Source: Apis mellifera (lineage: Eukaryota; Arthropoda; Insecta; Hymenoptera; Apidae). From it: a stretch of DNA of 64,000 nt. A program made the position numbers and the translations under genes. The notes below the pieces were generated by a model. That model saw only the letters and a list, made by a program, of their open reading frames with translations. It did not search any database and had not been told where the DNA came from. Positions 50,201 through 63,890 of the stretch are shown here, piece by piece. The stretch's first letter is position 1. Every line of letters begins with the position of its first letter. The stretch spans positions 6,244,289-6,308,288 of the forward strand of contig NC_037640.1 of assembly GCF_003254395.2 (NCBI RefSeq), given 5' to 3'.

Positions 50201-53200
50201 TATTTGTTTCAATATTTTTTTTCCACGTTTACGTTTGCTTGATTATTGTGTTAATTTGCCGGATAACTTTTAACACGCGATTAGTAACAGGAGATTAAAT
50301 ATCTGGGGGAATAATTGAAATTAGTATAATCGTCATTTGGCAAAGATCTTGCCGTTTCTTAAATCGTGTCGTGTCGTGAAAATAAAGATAAACGAGCTTT
50401 TAAACCGTTTTTGACAAAACGTACGTTCATCGAATACACGTTGCAGAGTGGCAAAAATTTTAAAAAATTAATCTAAAAGAAATAATAATTAGATCGATAG
50501 AATGAAAAATTGGTAAATTATTTAAAAACCTAGAAACTATTAAAGAAAATTTGCAAAAGAAAGAAAAATGTATCATCTTCAGTAAATTATCAATTAATAT
50601 AATTTTCTAGTCAAATTTTCTTAACCCTTCAATTCCTTTTTGCCTTTTTTCAAACATACATCGCATTGCAATTGTCTTAGAAAAATTAAAATAAACCTTC
50701 GTAGGCACAAACTTTTCTTTCTTGCATCGAAAGAAATAATTACGCGTTTAAAAGTGGATCGAAAAATCCTTGCCACGCGAGCACTCGTTCCAGTCGAATT
50801 TTATTCTCGCCTCTCGAGACCGTTACACTCCCATGGGCCGAGAAAGCAAACAGGATCTTTTTAACGCGGGCCTGATACGTAAAGTAAATTCGGCCCGCGA
50901 TAAAGTTCTAAGAATAGCAAGCGTCCATGGAAGAGCATACGTTATTTGTCAATGACGTCGCTTATGGTTACCTGAGATAAGTGGCTTCGCTCCGATAACT
51001 CCGATACGTATTCCAAACGTTCGGCGAAATTATCTTTTTTTGTCCTCGTTTTATCGTACGATATTATTACCAGCCCGAGAGAATTTTAAATTTTTAACTT
51101 TCCCGTCGAAATTCGATTGGGCCGATACTTACAACGCTCGAAACGTTTTAATTTTTAATTCCTTAAAATTACAACAATTATAACAGATCGCGCAATAAAT
51201 CTTCCTTCCCTCTATTTTATTAAAAATTCCCAAAATCGCAAGGATTTGAAAAAGGAAAGGAAAAAAAAGGTTCGATCAGCTGATCGATTCTTAAGCAAAA
51301 AAAGTGTCGCGATAGACGAACAGCGAACGCTCTCGAAAGGAGAGTTATCACTGTTTATCTGAAACGATATGCACCGCGAGTGTTGACCCTGCTTCCATTG
51401 CGTAAACGCGTGCCTCACGCATAGCCCAACCGGCACCGCCGATTCGCGCGCTTCCTGCACCCGATTCCGCCCGTTTCGCGAGCCGTAACCGGGTTCAAGT
51501 TTGCGAAAAAGGTAGTGGAAAACCGGGCTAGAAAAGAGGACCAGTCCGATACCATTAACGAGTCCGCGGGAACGAGATCACGACGGAAATAGAATGGATC
51601 CTTGTTGCCCGATGCCTCTCGAAGGATATCGGGGCTGAAACACGTCGAGTCTGGTTTTCTTCAATTGGATCGCGGTAATTGTTGCCGCGAGAATCGAATA
51701 TACGGTGACACGTACAAAGCACCTGAAATGGAGACTTCTTTTTTTTTTTTTTTTAATTCGATTATCTATTTATCGAGTCGAATACTTGGATCGATAATAA
51801 AATTTCCGGCTACCGAGATTTAATAATGCGAAAGGTAATTTACTGTGAGGTCAAATTTTTAAAAATTTTTTAAAATTGTAACGTATTATCGGGGATGATT
51901 AGATTAGATGGAATTTAAATAAGCGAGAAAATGAATAAATTTTGATAATTTGAAAAAAAAAAAAAAAAAAATTCTGATTTCATAACGTCGATCGTTAAAG
52001 AATATTTTCTTTAATTTAAATTACCTGTAAATTACGGCCCCCTCGAGTTATTCTAGATATCGCCGCTGTCATTTCCAGTTAATGATCTTCACCACTTATT
52101 TACTTCAATATAATTACATTATCATATTCTACAAGGATATCTGAGTGACCCTCTTGTTAATTAACTCGAAAACAGTGTCGTTAGTCACACTGCATATTGT
52201 GACCATATTCATTTTTTTTTCTTTTTCCATTTTCTTCGCTTTATATATACGCGCGCAAAGACGTAACTAATTTGAATATTGCGAAAGGGGGCTCGCAAGA
52301 GGAAAAAAAAATTGGATAACGCAAATCCAACACAGCTAGTCACCTCAGTGAAATTATATCGACTCTTTAAATCTTTCTTCCTCTTTTCATTACGCGTGCG
52401 TGTTAATTAATTTATGAATACGAAAGGAAAGAAGAGAAAGAGAGAAAGAAAGATCAAGAAAACACTGAGATCGTCTCTATAAATATCGAACGAAATTTCA
52501 ACGATCGGAATGAAAACTCGACGGAAACTGGAACACTTCTCGTCGAAAGAGAAGAGAGAACACTTCTCTATTCGATCGGGACACGCTCGCCGCCTGTACA
52601 ACAGTGTTGTTCTCTACACGTGATACGCGTAATACGGGTTCTAAAGCGCCTCCTCGTCTCTACAGTGTATCGTGTTACAAGGGGTAATTGAAGAACGATA
52701 TGCATACACGTTGTACGAGATGTGCACGCGTGGGCATTGTCATTATCGCAGCTACACAGTACATTAGAGTGTTTCATGTCGATATAATATATCACATTAC
52801 TACTGTAAACTGTTCAGGGGTGTGGCTCCAATGGTCACCACAGGATACCACACCGAGTATATCGTTTACTACGATTCTACAATCTCTCTATATCCGTCAC
52901 AATTGTCCATCGATGGAGGAATAAGTTAAACAGTCTTTCGCTCGTGCTGACTACTCTCGTGACTCACTGTACTATTAAACTTAATTCCCAACGAAGAAAT
53001 GTGACCCACGCTGCCTTCGACCGGGGAGAATCACTCTATTAATGATGATCTTCTTCCCCAGGGTGTGATATATTTCGATTCGATCCATCTCTGGCAAATT
53101 TTTCTAACCAGGAGAAGAAAGAAATATTGGAAAAATTCTAGTTTACCAACAACAACTACTTTACCAAATATAAGAGATTTCTTCGACGATTCGCAAGTAA

Positions 53201-55106
53201 AATTTGAAATTAATGATTTCTATTCCCGCGACTCGCGATTGTGGGTCGATTGGCTCGTTCGAGCTTCCTCTCCTTGCATAATTTCTAAAAAAAAAAACAT
53301 TCCAATCTCTATCTTTAGAAAGAAGAAGAGGAAGAAGGAAAAACTCCAACTCTTACTTACTCGACGAACAAATAAATCCTTTTTAAACGGGTTTACGCTA
53401 TATTATTCCAACTATATATCCCCCCATTATCCTCGCTTCAGCACAGGTGTAAATTACTAGAATCTCGTAACTTTGCTCCGGCCGCTTAGCCGGTTTAATT
53501 AGTGCTTCATACGGGAATACATTAAATAAAGCGGTGTTCAACATTCTATTCGTCGCCGACACTAATTGACGAGTATTTCCGTTCCGTGTTAACGTTAATC
53601 TCGTTAAGCTCGACACATTCTTGGCCGCGCGAATCGCGATAAGCAACGCGGGCCCCCACCACTCCTCTCCTCCTTCTCCCCCGTTTTCGCGCGAATTCGA
53701 CGTGAAACGGATACCGAAACGGTCACTGCCCAACGAAAGAAAGAAAAACGATCATCCAAACTGTGCCCTCCTACCTCCATCCGTCTCTCTTCTGTACAGG
53801 ATGGAGGTGTCTGTAAGAATTAAAAGTATTAATGGTCGGTTCGAGAGAACGAGAGGCGAAGTTTGAAAGAGAGAGAGAGAGGGAAGAGGGGGATAGATCC
53901 GGGAGGGAAATAAAAAGATCTCTAATTGCTAGCTTCTTCTCCTCGTCGCTCTGTTAATTCGCTCGATTAATTATGCAATCGCGATGAAAAACGGCGGATA
54001 GCGGCCGAGGATGTAACGAATTACAACGAGGATCGCGAAATAAATTAATCGGCGGTGCGTGTCGGTGATAAGCTGTGGGCTAAAATGTTGCAACGCTTAG
54101 GTCGATCGGTGGACGAATTCGTAATTCGTGATTCTTATTACGTCGAAAAAATTCCCTTCCAATCTCCTCGCGATTCGAAACCTCGTGGAGATTAGATTAT
54201 ATTATTCGAAAAATAATATTAAAATTAAAATCGTAGGACGAGATCGATCGAAGAAAATCTCGAATTAATTTAGACGAGAAATCTTATCGAGACGTGGATC
54301 GATCAAAGATGAAGGAGAGATTAGAAAAAGAAACAACGAAGGAAGATTTCTCACGCACGATATGATCAAAACGCAGGCAAAGGAAAAAAAAAAGTATATT
54401 TATATCGTTATTAATAGAATCTATTAATAGAAGTAATGGATAAAAAAAGAAGAAGAAGAAGAGGAAGAAAAGTTTAGCATTCCTCGAGAAAGGGAAAAAA
54501 AAACTTATATATATATATAAGATAATAAACGAAGAGGAGGGAAGATCGATCGAATTACGATCATTCCATCTGACTAATACTAATATTATCATTTTTTCCC
54601 ATTCCGGAATAAATATTGTTACACGTTACGTAGATTTTTTTTCTCTTTTATAACACGGCCTGTAATGTAATGTAACCGCAAATAAATTGCGCCAGGAAAG
54701 TCCGACAACTGAGTCCGATAACGATGGAAATGTCACGTGAGCTTTAATGAACGCTAAAAATAGACGTCGTTATTTTTACGCGCAACGCGATGAGCGACAG
54801 AGAGAGAGAGAGAGAGAAGAAAAAAAAAATGTCGTTGCATCACATTCGAAGCGATACCACGCGTTGAATTAATACGTGCATTAATCGATGCCCCGATTCG
54901 ATCCGCTTTATGCTCGAATCGGCGACGATCGGCGCCCGTCCCTTCCTTCGCGGAAGAGAGAGATCGGCGATAATAAGAGAGAGAGAGACGAGAGGGATTA
55001 CATTATATATACCGGGTTAACGAGTTGGCGGCTACGGACCTGGAGGCGAGTAGTTGGGGCAGGACGTGGAGGGGCGCGTAGAAGACATAGTAGAAATTTT
55101 TGTTTC

Positions 55107-55212
55107 GCCGTTAGCATAAACGATCGGTTTAATAAACCGGCCTATCGTCCCAGGGACGGGCGAATAGATAATTTCACCATGAAAAAATTTATGCAACGTT
55201 TATGCTAACGGC
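55107..55212. repeat. 106-bp element with perfect 16-bp terminal inverted repeats
   Basis: The left end GCCGTTAGCATAAACG (55107-55122) is the exact reverse complement of the right end CGTTTATGCTAACGGC (55197-55212). Just inside the left end lies a further palindrome, CGGTTTAATAAACCG (55124-55138). No coding capacity or clear target-site duplication is visible. It could be a small MITE, a hairpin RNA or a protein-binding palindrome. Confidence 0.75.
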
Positions 55213-55379
55213 CAGTGATGAGGAGGAGGAGGAGAAGGAGGAGGAGGAGATCGCGTCGAAAAAGTCACGAGTCTAAAAATCTGATCTGCAAAACAAATTT
55301 GACGATGCACGTTTCGTTCGGCTTATCGTTCGACGACCTCGCCCCGGAGGAGACTGGCCACAGTCTCGATTCGTAATTT

Positions 55380-56110
55380 ACGCGCAAAATTTATGCCTTC
55401 TGTCACGACAACCATCGGGATGGGATCACGCGTAACGAAGTTGAAAAGTTTTGAAAACGTTCCTCGTCGGGGGAGTTTATTCCGGGATAAATCCGGGAGC
55501 AAAATTTATATATTGTTATTACGTTTGTTATTACGTTAATAAAGCTGTTGATGGGATTCGACCATCGCGCAATTATTCGTGTTGTTTTTGAAAAACAAAA
55601 TTCAGTTCATCTGGCCTGGATTATTATTCCGCGACCTTTTGCAAAGATAATAAAAGATAAATTTAAAGCAAAACCTTGGAGAATTATCTCAACGTGAAAT
55701 GAAAATTTATGCTTGCACAGTTTATTAATAGAATCACGTTCGGTAGTACGGTAATTATTTGCGATTCCAAAAATGCAATGTTTACCGGCATGCGCGATCT
55801 CGTTCAAAGATTAACAAAGTGGAGTTAAAATTCAGCACGAAATTTATATCATCGGCTACCCGAGAGCTATTGATAGGATCGCGTTCAGTATGTAATTACT
55901 CACGAATCGGAAAGTCAGGTGCAAAAAGTTCGCCTCACCGGTCTATCGAGCTTGGCCAGCTTGACGACCGAGACGAAAAAAATCCGCATGTAGCACAAAA
56001 TTTATGCTACGCTTACCAACCAGCTAGCGATGGGATCGAGTCCACTATGTAATTACTGACGAGTTCAATTAAAATCCAATGCAAAAAATTTACTTTATGG
56101 GATTCGATTA
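55380..56110. repeat. Cluster of diverged repeat modules (AAATTTAT / GATGGGATC)
   Basis: AAAATTTATGC or a close variant recurs near 55386, 55501, 55702, 55839 and 55997. Most copies are followed after 30-45 bp by a variant of GATGGGATCGCGTTC (near 55419, 55543, 55723, 55869, 56027), and several then by TAATTAC. Spacing is irregular (about 115-200 bp). It looks like an old, decayed tandem array. Confidence 0.5.
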
Positions 56111-59100
56111 CTACTCATAAGAGTTCGTCTCGTGTTTCAATTTTTTTTTTTTTTTGCGTATACAATCTAGTTTCGAATTTTAAGAATAGAGTAATAGGGT
56201 AGTCATAGGTAGTTGTCAACCTGTTCGAGGATGTGGATAATTTTCATCCTTTTAACATTGATATATTAAACGCATTCCCTTTCAACGATTTAATCACGCA
56301 AGAAAACAGGAAACTAATCAAAATCAGAATTTATCCACCTCCCCTCTCCCCTTTTAATCTTCGCTCAAAGAGTATCGTTTTATTAAAGTGTTTACCCACG
56401 TTTATCAAAGTATTTGTAAACAGTTCAAATCGGTCTTGTCCGGACTCCTTAAAAAATTATCTCGCATCATGCAGCTTTTTTTAAAAAATTTTTGAGTTTT
56501 CCATGAATAGTCTGTCTAATTGTGGCCGCCTAATTTTCATCTCATCGCTATCCGGACGATCAACTTTTCTCCCCCGAAAGGAATCAGGTTTGCGGATTAA
56601 TAAACGCGGATTATCGCGGACGATCTGGAAAAATCCGCGAGGTGTGAAAAATTACGGGTGTGGAATATTTCCCGCGACGAATACAATCGTTAAAAATAGT
56701 GAGAAATGACTTTCAGTGAGAATTAACGAGATTGGCTTTCGTCCGACACGTGAACTTTGCTCGATGGAAAGTACAGTCCCGGCAAAGATCAATTGCGTGT
56801 AAAATTGTGTATAAAACGGAGAAATAAATAAATAAATAAATAAACGTTAAATCGATTTACACGTATACGATATTCGATAGAATAATTCGATGAATGAACG
56901 AGCGTGTAACACGTATACGCTCGTATATCGAAGTATATAATAGATGCCAAGTCCATAAATGATGCGAATTAATTCCCTCATCGCATAACAATATTGTTTC
57001 TTTCGTAATATAAAGCGTCCGTTATATTAATAGAAGATTGATTTATTCTTTCTATCATTCATATTTCTCACTTTTTTTAAACAGTGTCACATGATCCTGA
57101 TGCGAACATATCGTAAACGCATGTTTAAATGTGTTTACGATATTATCTCCAAGAAATTATTATTATTTGATTTATGTACGATCATTGTCTCGTTGGAAAA
57201 CACCTATTTTGCAATCTCGTTTCGTTTATACGAAACTGTACAAAATAGTTGTTAAATATTTACAACATACATTCACAATACTTATTTATAATTAATCGTC
57301 TCCTTTTCGATAATTCTCCACACTCTTTTTTTCCGAAACGTACTACATCGATTATTGCTAAAAAAAAAAAAAGATTCCCGAAATATCTTTCAGAAGAAAC
57401 TCACGATCGTTGATCTTTCAAAAAAAAATTTTTATATTTTTTATTACTTTGTTTATTTATTTATTTATTTATTCTTTTTTTTCTTCAACGCGAGGTTAAC
57501 GCTTATTTTTCGACCCGACTGTATACAAGCATCGAATGCACGTGGCGATCATGCGCGGATCAACGTATTTGTTCTCGATCGCAGAAAGCGATCGTTTTAG
57601 AAATTCGGTCTCGTCCGAATCTCTCTCTCGAATGAGATTCGCTTTGCCTCGTGTCGTCCACTTCCGAGACAAAGGAAAGGATTCGATATTTGGACGACCG
57701 CGCGTATACGCGTAGGATCGGTTGGCAATGGTTTGGCTCCCCGCCAAAACAATCGTAAGGGAGGGAAGAAGAGGGTGGTGTTCAATTCTGGTGTTATTCG
57801 TTAACACCATTGTATCCACGTCCACGTTAAATCGATTTATTTACAGCGGGGGAGGAGACATCGGACGGCGGCGATTGTCTTCGATTCGAGATGTCAGACT
57901 AAACATCGAACGCTTCTTCCTTCTTGCTTGCAAAGAAACGCGACGCTACTCGGAATAATAATAAATCGAGCAACGGTGGACGGGCACCGGTTAGTTTATC
58001 GGTTCCCGATGATTACGCGAAAATTATCGTCACACCGGTGACTCAGTTTTTATAAAAAAAAAAAAAAAAAGAAAGAAAGAAGGAAAAAAAAAAATTATTG
58101 TTCGCAAGTTTGAAAAAAAAAAAAAAATTACGCTCGGTTATGAAACGGACGATTTATCGTATCGTTAACCATTGAAAGTGATTGTGCGTCGGCTAATGCT
58201 GAAGGTCGAAGTCGCAAAAAAGTCGCTAAGGAAAAACTATAAAAAATAGCTTAGTATGGATAGCAATTAATTTGTAATTTGATCGATCGAGTTCTCATTC
58301 CTCTTTTCGCAACGTAAGAAAAAAAGACTTTGTCGAGAAACGAAACGCGAAGAAAAAGCACGTTCGAGAAGATGAATATCACAATACACTATATATATTA
58401 TTATATTATATTATATATCTATTTTTAATTTCTTCCAAAAGAAGACAAAAATTCTCGAACGATATTTCCATTCCAGATTTCTCTCTCGCTTCCAAAAAAA
58501 AAAAAAAAAAAAGAAAAATAAATCATCCACCTTGGAGAGCGCGTAAACGACAAATTCATCCGTGTAACATATGCTCGACCGAGCCAAATGGTACAGATTT
58601 ATCATCCAATCCTCCCCTTACGTCCCCCAATCCAATCTCCCCTCGCTCGGCAAACTCGCCTAAACGTCAATATCATAACTTTCTTCGCCCTAGCGCCGCG
58701 GATCCATAATAACTCCGCCGCCGATAAATCGTGAACCGGATTTAATCGTTCCCGTTATCGAGAACGCGAGAACGATTGTAAAAGCGGACGATGAGTCAAA
58801 GTAAAATTCGCAGTTTACGCAGTGGGAAAACGGCGAAGTGATTTAGACTTAGAGAGCGTGTCTAAACGGAAGCGGGCGTAAACACATTTCGTGTACACCG
58901 CGAAATAGTTGGCCCTGGGCCATACGTCGCCTGCCTCTCTCTCTCTCTCTTCACTAGCTTGTATTTTCTTTAATTTCACTTCACAGGATACACGGCTGTG
59001 ACGACCTACTTGCGCGGATGTTGCGCGGAATCGCACGCACGCGGACGTTTTCGTTTTTTGGCCGTTGCTTGGCTGGCACGCGTCCAAACTCGCAGCGCTC

Positions 59101-62100
59101 CGTAAATTCCCCCTATTCAACGCGACCCGGAATCGACTCGAGTCGAGTCGTAATAAGAGGCGGCTTCGCGCCATGGAGAAACGAAAGTTGGCGGAGATCC
59201 TGCTACTGCTGCTCCTCTTTCTCCCAACCTCGAGCCTTGCTCGATTCACACCGTTTTCCCGTGATAGAGGATTCGGAAATGAAACTGGTTGGAAATGAAC
59301 CAACTCGATTGGCTTTGGTCACACTTGCTTCGAGTGTAATAATACGAAGTGATTCATGGATGTGATGATCGATGATGGAATCGGCCGGTTGTAGGATGGA
59401 TGGGTTTGATTAAGGGTTGAATTGAACAGTTTTTTCGAGACGAGTTCCTTATCGATATTTGATAATTGTGAAAACATGATACGAGTTTCGTTCTTGAATC
59501 TCTTCGAAACAGGGATTTTCACTTTTGTAGATATATATTTTTAATATATTTGATTAGGACGAGGATGAACTTGATCATGAAATAAATATTTCATAATTCG
59601 TCGAGATATTGACGGATACAAATGATCCAGAGATCGTTCGATGAAGGATGAAAAATATTTCGTATCGTAAATTTGGAAAAAAAAAAAAAATTAAACGAAA
59701 TTGATTCTCTTCGTTCCCTGAAACACGATTCTGTACGGTTACTTTTTTCAGAGCAGCAGTATCGCCTTTTGCTATCAATGAAACTTCCGATAAACTTAAA
59801 ATCCTTCTTCTTCTTCTTCTTTTTTTTTTTTTTTAAACACAAACTGCAGACGAAGTTTCGTTCGTTAATCTCCGCAGACGAAATAACAACCGAAGATAAT
59901 AAAAACTTTTTCTATCAGGAGTAAAAAAGTATCGGGTCAAGCCGTAAATAATAATACTATTATAAAAGCTATTATTATTTTCGTATTGAAACTGAACTTC
60001 TAAAACGACATTACGTACATATTTATGAGATGATGTAATATTTATAAGTGAATCGCGGATGCTTATGCAAAATCAATTTTTTTTTTTTTCCCTAAGAGAC
60101 TACTGATAAGTATGAAAATCTTAAGAATAAAAATACTTTCGTCTTCTTATCTACCAAATAATGTTGTAATTCATGTATTTCACTCTCGATTCACGTTCTT
60201 ATTTCTACATTTCTGTAAAATCCTCGTACATACTCTTGCATATTTAAAACTTGCTCGCTCGCTCAGCCACACCATTTGCATCTCGACTTATCAACCAGTG
60301 CTTCGAAAACGCTTGTTAAATTAATCGAAATATCGTTACTCCGAATAAAATTCTAATCATATCTGTGAAATTTCTGTGAAACGCGATTCGACGTGCCAAG
60401 TGCTTCTCCTAATATAAATATCTAACGATAGTTTCCTTTAAGCTACTTTAAACTTATAACAATTGTAATTACATATTCGAAAAAAAATACAACTTCTCCC
60501 GAATAACATCTACTATAATTAAAACATTTGTTTTTTAATTAACTAGAGTTGATAATTTCGAAAAAGTTTTAAACCTTAACCAATCCAACACAAACGAATC
60601 TAAATTTAAGAAAATTTATTCTATTAACCCAATCTAATGAAAATGAAACGAAATATCGCATCGATCTTAAAAAAGAATATAATAGGAAAGGTTGACACGA
60701 AACAAGAAGGAAAATCATGGCGCGCAAACAATTGCTCGAGGAAACCGCGATCTAAATATGTCATTTTCTCAAACGGATCGGATAACAGCGGAAGCGAGTT
60801 CAGAACACAGTGTCTTGTAATTGGATTAAAACACGTGTAACGCCAGTGAGTGTGAGAGGCGGATTGACGAATATGATTAAACGCGGGCAGCGATCGTGAC
60901 GTGGCGAACGGGTCGAATACTTTTTTCCTGATTAATTACTAGCTGATTTCATCGAATGGACGGATGGAACAAGAGCGGCCGACAGATGGATCGCGGCCTC
61001 TAACGAGTCGAATTGATTGACAGCGCGAGAGATAACACCGCGGGTACCTACTTGGAATCGGCTCTCGGCGATAACTGGAAAAATCTATTAATAGAGCTTC
61101 CATGGCTGGAGCTCCTCCTCCCTTCCTCCTCAACCTCCGCCTGTCAGCCGTACCTGTATCGTACAACTGTATAGTTGAGAGATAGTTGAAGCTTCAACAA
61201 GGAAGAATGGAAGGAGAGATTTGTTCGTCAAAGTCATCCGTTTTATTAATTTTCGATTATTCGCTGTTGATGAAAATATAGATAAATGCGAAGATTGAGA
61301 TTAGGAACAATTTTTGAAGAGCGAGATGACTTTTCAACAAAATAGGGTTATTCTATTTTTTTCGGAAAATTTCGAGTACATAACTCGTCGTAGATCGAAA
61401 GAGTTTGGAAATAAAACATATATCGTAGAAAATTAAAGGGACTTTAAATTAATAGTTTTTGAAATGTTGAAATTAAAATTCTATAAGCTCTGCGTTGTTT
61501 AAAAAAGAAAGAAAGAATAAATAAATAAATACACGTAGCAGATATAAATCAAAGTAGAAAGGTGGAACAATTAAGAAACGTTTAAGAATTATTTCCGCCG
61601 GGGATCCACGGGTTAAAGGATAAGAGAAAGTAGATATTTCGCGAAAACTCTGCTCGAAGTGAAATTCGTGGCCGATTCGAGCGAATCGGTGAAGATTTCC
61701 ATTCATCCGATTGTCGTCGCGATGGAATAGAAGAGACGTGAGACGCGTTCGCGATTTCGTTCCGTGGTTATAATTTATAGCGATTTACAAGGATTTTCCA
61801 GCGTCTAAGAATAAGCATACGTGTATTGGGAAATACGATATAGCCACCGCAAGCATCGGATCTCAATCTTATCGTGAGCCGCGAGCGGGATGAATTTCAC
61901 TTAGAAATTAGAGAATCAAACTCTGAAAGGGAGAAATAAGAGGAAAAAAAAATCACCTTGAATCTCAAACGCGCAAAAACCCAATTCCTTCTTTCTTTCT
62001 CTCTACACACTTCGCTTCAACGAATGTATAATATTCGTGTATACGAAATGATCGATTGGTCGTTATCAATGGAATGTAAACGCTCAAGCTGAACAAGTTC

Positions 62101-63099
62101 TCGTGTATCGCTCCACGTGTTTGAAAATAGGCCATCGTATCGGAAATCCACGAGATCGAGGAACAAAGGGGGGGAAAAAAGAGAGAGAGAGAAAAGTATA
62201 TATTAAGAAGAGACGGAACGACCCAAAGAAGGAGATTTTTACGCTGGGTTTTAACAGCGGCCATATATCATCGACGTACGGTGACGTACGATGGCCGATC
62301 CAATGCCGTTTTCACCGCTGCCGCATTATTTTTTCCTCTTTTCCTCCGGGAGCCACCCGCTCCTCCTCCTTAAGTAAGATCCCTAACTACTGTTCCTCGT
62401 ACCGATGCAGTGTATCGCGTTACCGCGATCGGCCTGTGTAACTTTATAACACGGCGAGACACTATTTCCCTCTTCCAGTCATAGACCGCAATGTTATTAC
62501 TACCGAACTGGCGAGCAAACACATTATTTCGCAGTTTCCACGCCGTATTTAACGGTGACGAGCGTACACGGAGATGTTTACTTTATAATTCAAATATAAT
62601 CGGTGATTTAATTGATCGAGGCGTATCAATGAAATTTCTATTCTATTTCTATCAAAGCCCTTTTAAATGTAATAAATGTAAACTCGAGCTTTTTGAATCT
62701 ATCTTCTCTCGGTCCAACGCGTAAATCTTGTAAAATTGAAAATTTTAAATTGTCCGAAGAGCTACGCAAAAGTTGCACAAAACTGCCGTTTGCAGCTCAA
62801 TCCGCTTTCTACGAGAGAGTAGAAAGAAATCGCGGGACGATTACGATTACAACACTCGACCGTTTCGAATAATCATATTATCAACATTGGGTACTCGAGC
62901 TTCGTAAGACTATTATCATTTTTTTTTTCTCGAGTTTTTCTTGCGATAAATATCACCGGCGAAACTCACGTGGCCGGGAACGTGATAAAAAAAAGAAAAA
63001 TGTCGAATGTTAGCATCGTTATGTCGTTATATCGCGAAACGCATTCGTGACTACGCCAATTACGCCATTCTCAGACGAAAGGTTAGGGTCGAACAAACT

Positions 63100-63890
63100 T
63101 CTAAGGTGATCGAACTCTTCCAAATATTCTCGATTTTTACGATCGACACTTTGCTTCTACTATCTATGGAAAATCGTAAAAACGCAGTTACAATTATTCC
63201 ATAGAAAAGTTAAAAAATGATAAAAAAGAAGGATAACACTTGCCAATCGATCGAGACCTTGATTCCTGCGAACGCGTTAGAAAATAACGAAAGGCAATCG
63301 TGAAAGAGGTGATCGAACTCTTCGACGATCGATCCCCGATTCCAATTCGATGGAAAATCGAAAAAACGCAGTTACAATTATCATATAGAAAAGTTACGAT
63401 AAAAAAGAAGGATAACACTTGCCAATCCTCGATTCCTGCGAACGCGTTAGAAAATAACGAAAGACAATCGTGAAAGAGGTGATCGAACTCTTCGACGATC
63501 GATCCCCGATTCCAATTCGATGGAAAATCGAAAAAACGCAGTTGCAATTATTATATAGAAAAGTTACGATAAAAAAGAAGGATAACACTTGCCAATCAAT
63601 CGAGACCTCATCTCGATTCCTGCGAACGCGTTAGAAAATAACGAAAGGCAATCGTGAAAGAGGTGATCGAACTCTTCGACGATCGATCCGATTCCAATTC
63701 GATGGAAAATCGAAAAAACGCAGTTACAATTATTCTATAGAAAAGTTACGATAAAAAAGAAGGATAACACTTGCCAATCCTCACTTCGATTCCTGCGAAC
63801 GCGTTAGAAAATAACGAAAGACAATCGTGAAAGAGGTGATCGAACTCTTCGACGATCGATCCCCTTCGACTGCAATTCGGTGGAAAAGCG
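63100..63890. repeat. Minisatellite of ~170-182 bp units, four full copies plus partial ends
   Basis: Units begin GGATAACACTTGCCAATC at 63231, 63410, 63580 and 63762. Each contains CCTGCGAACGCGTTAGAAAA, GTGATCGAACTCTTCGACGA and ACGCAGTTACAATTAT. Partial unit sequence extends left to about 63100 and right to about 63890. Copies differ by few changes, mainly indels after GCCAATC. The minus-strand open frame through it is a by-product of the repeats. Confidence 0.93.

Noticed and set aside
63194..63588. Repeat protein-like open frame on the minus strand
   Set aside because: The repetition comes from the DNA minisatellite, unit lengths are not all multiples of three, and the frame breaks between copies.
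63231..63866. CRISPR-like array
   Set aside because: Units are 170-182 bp with no short repeat/unique spacer pattern, and the genome is animal.
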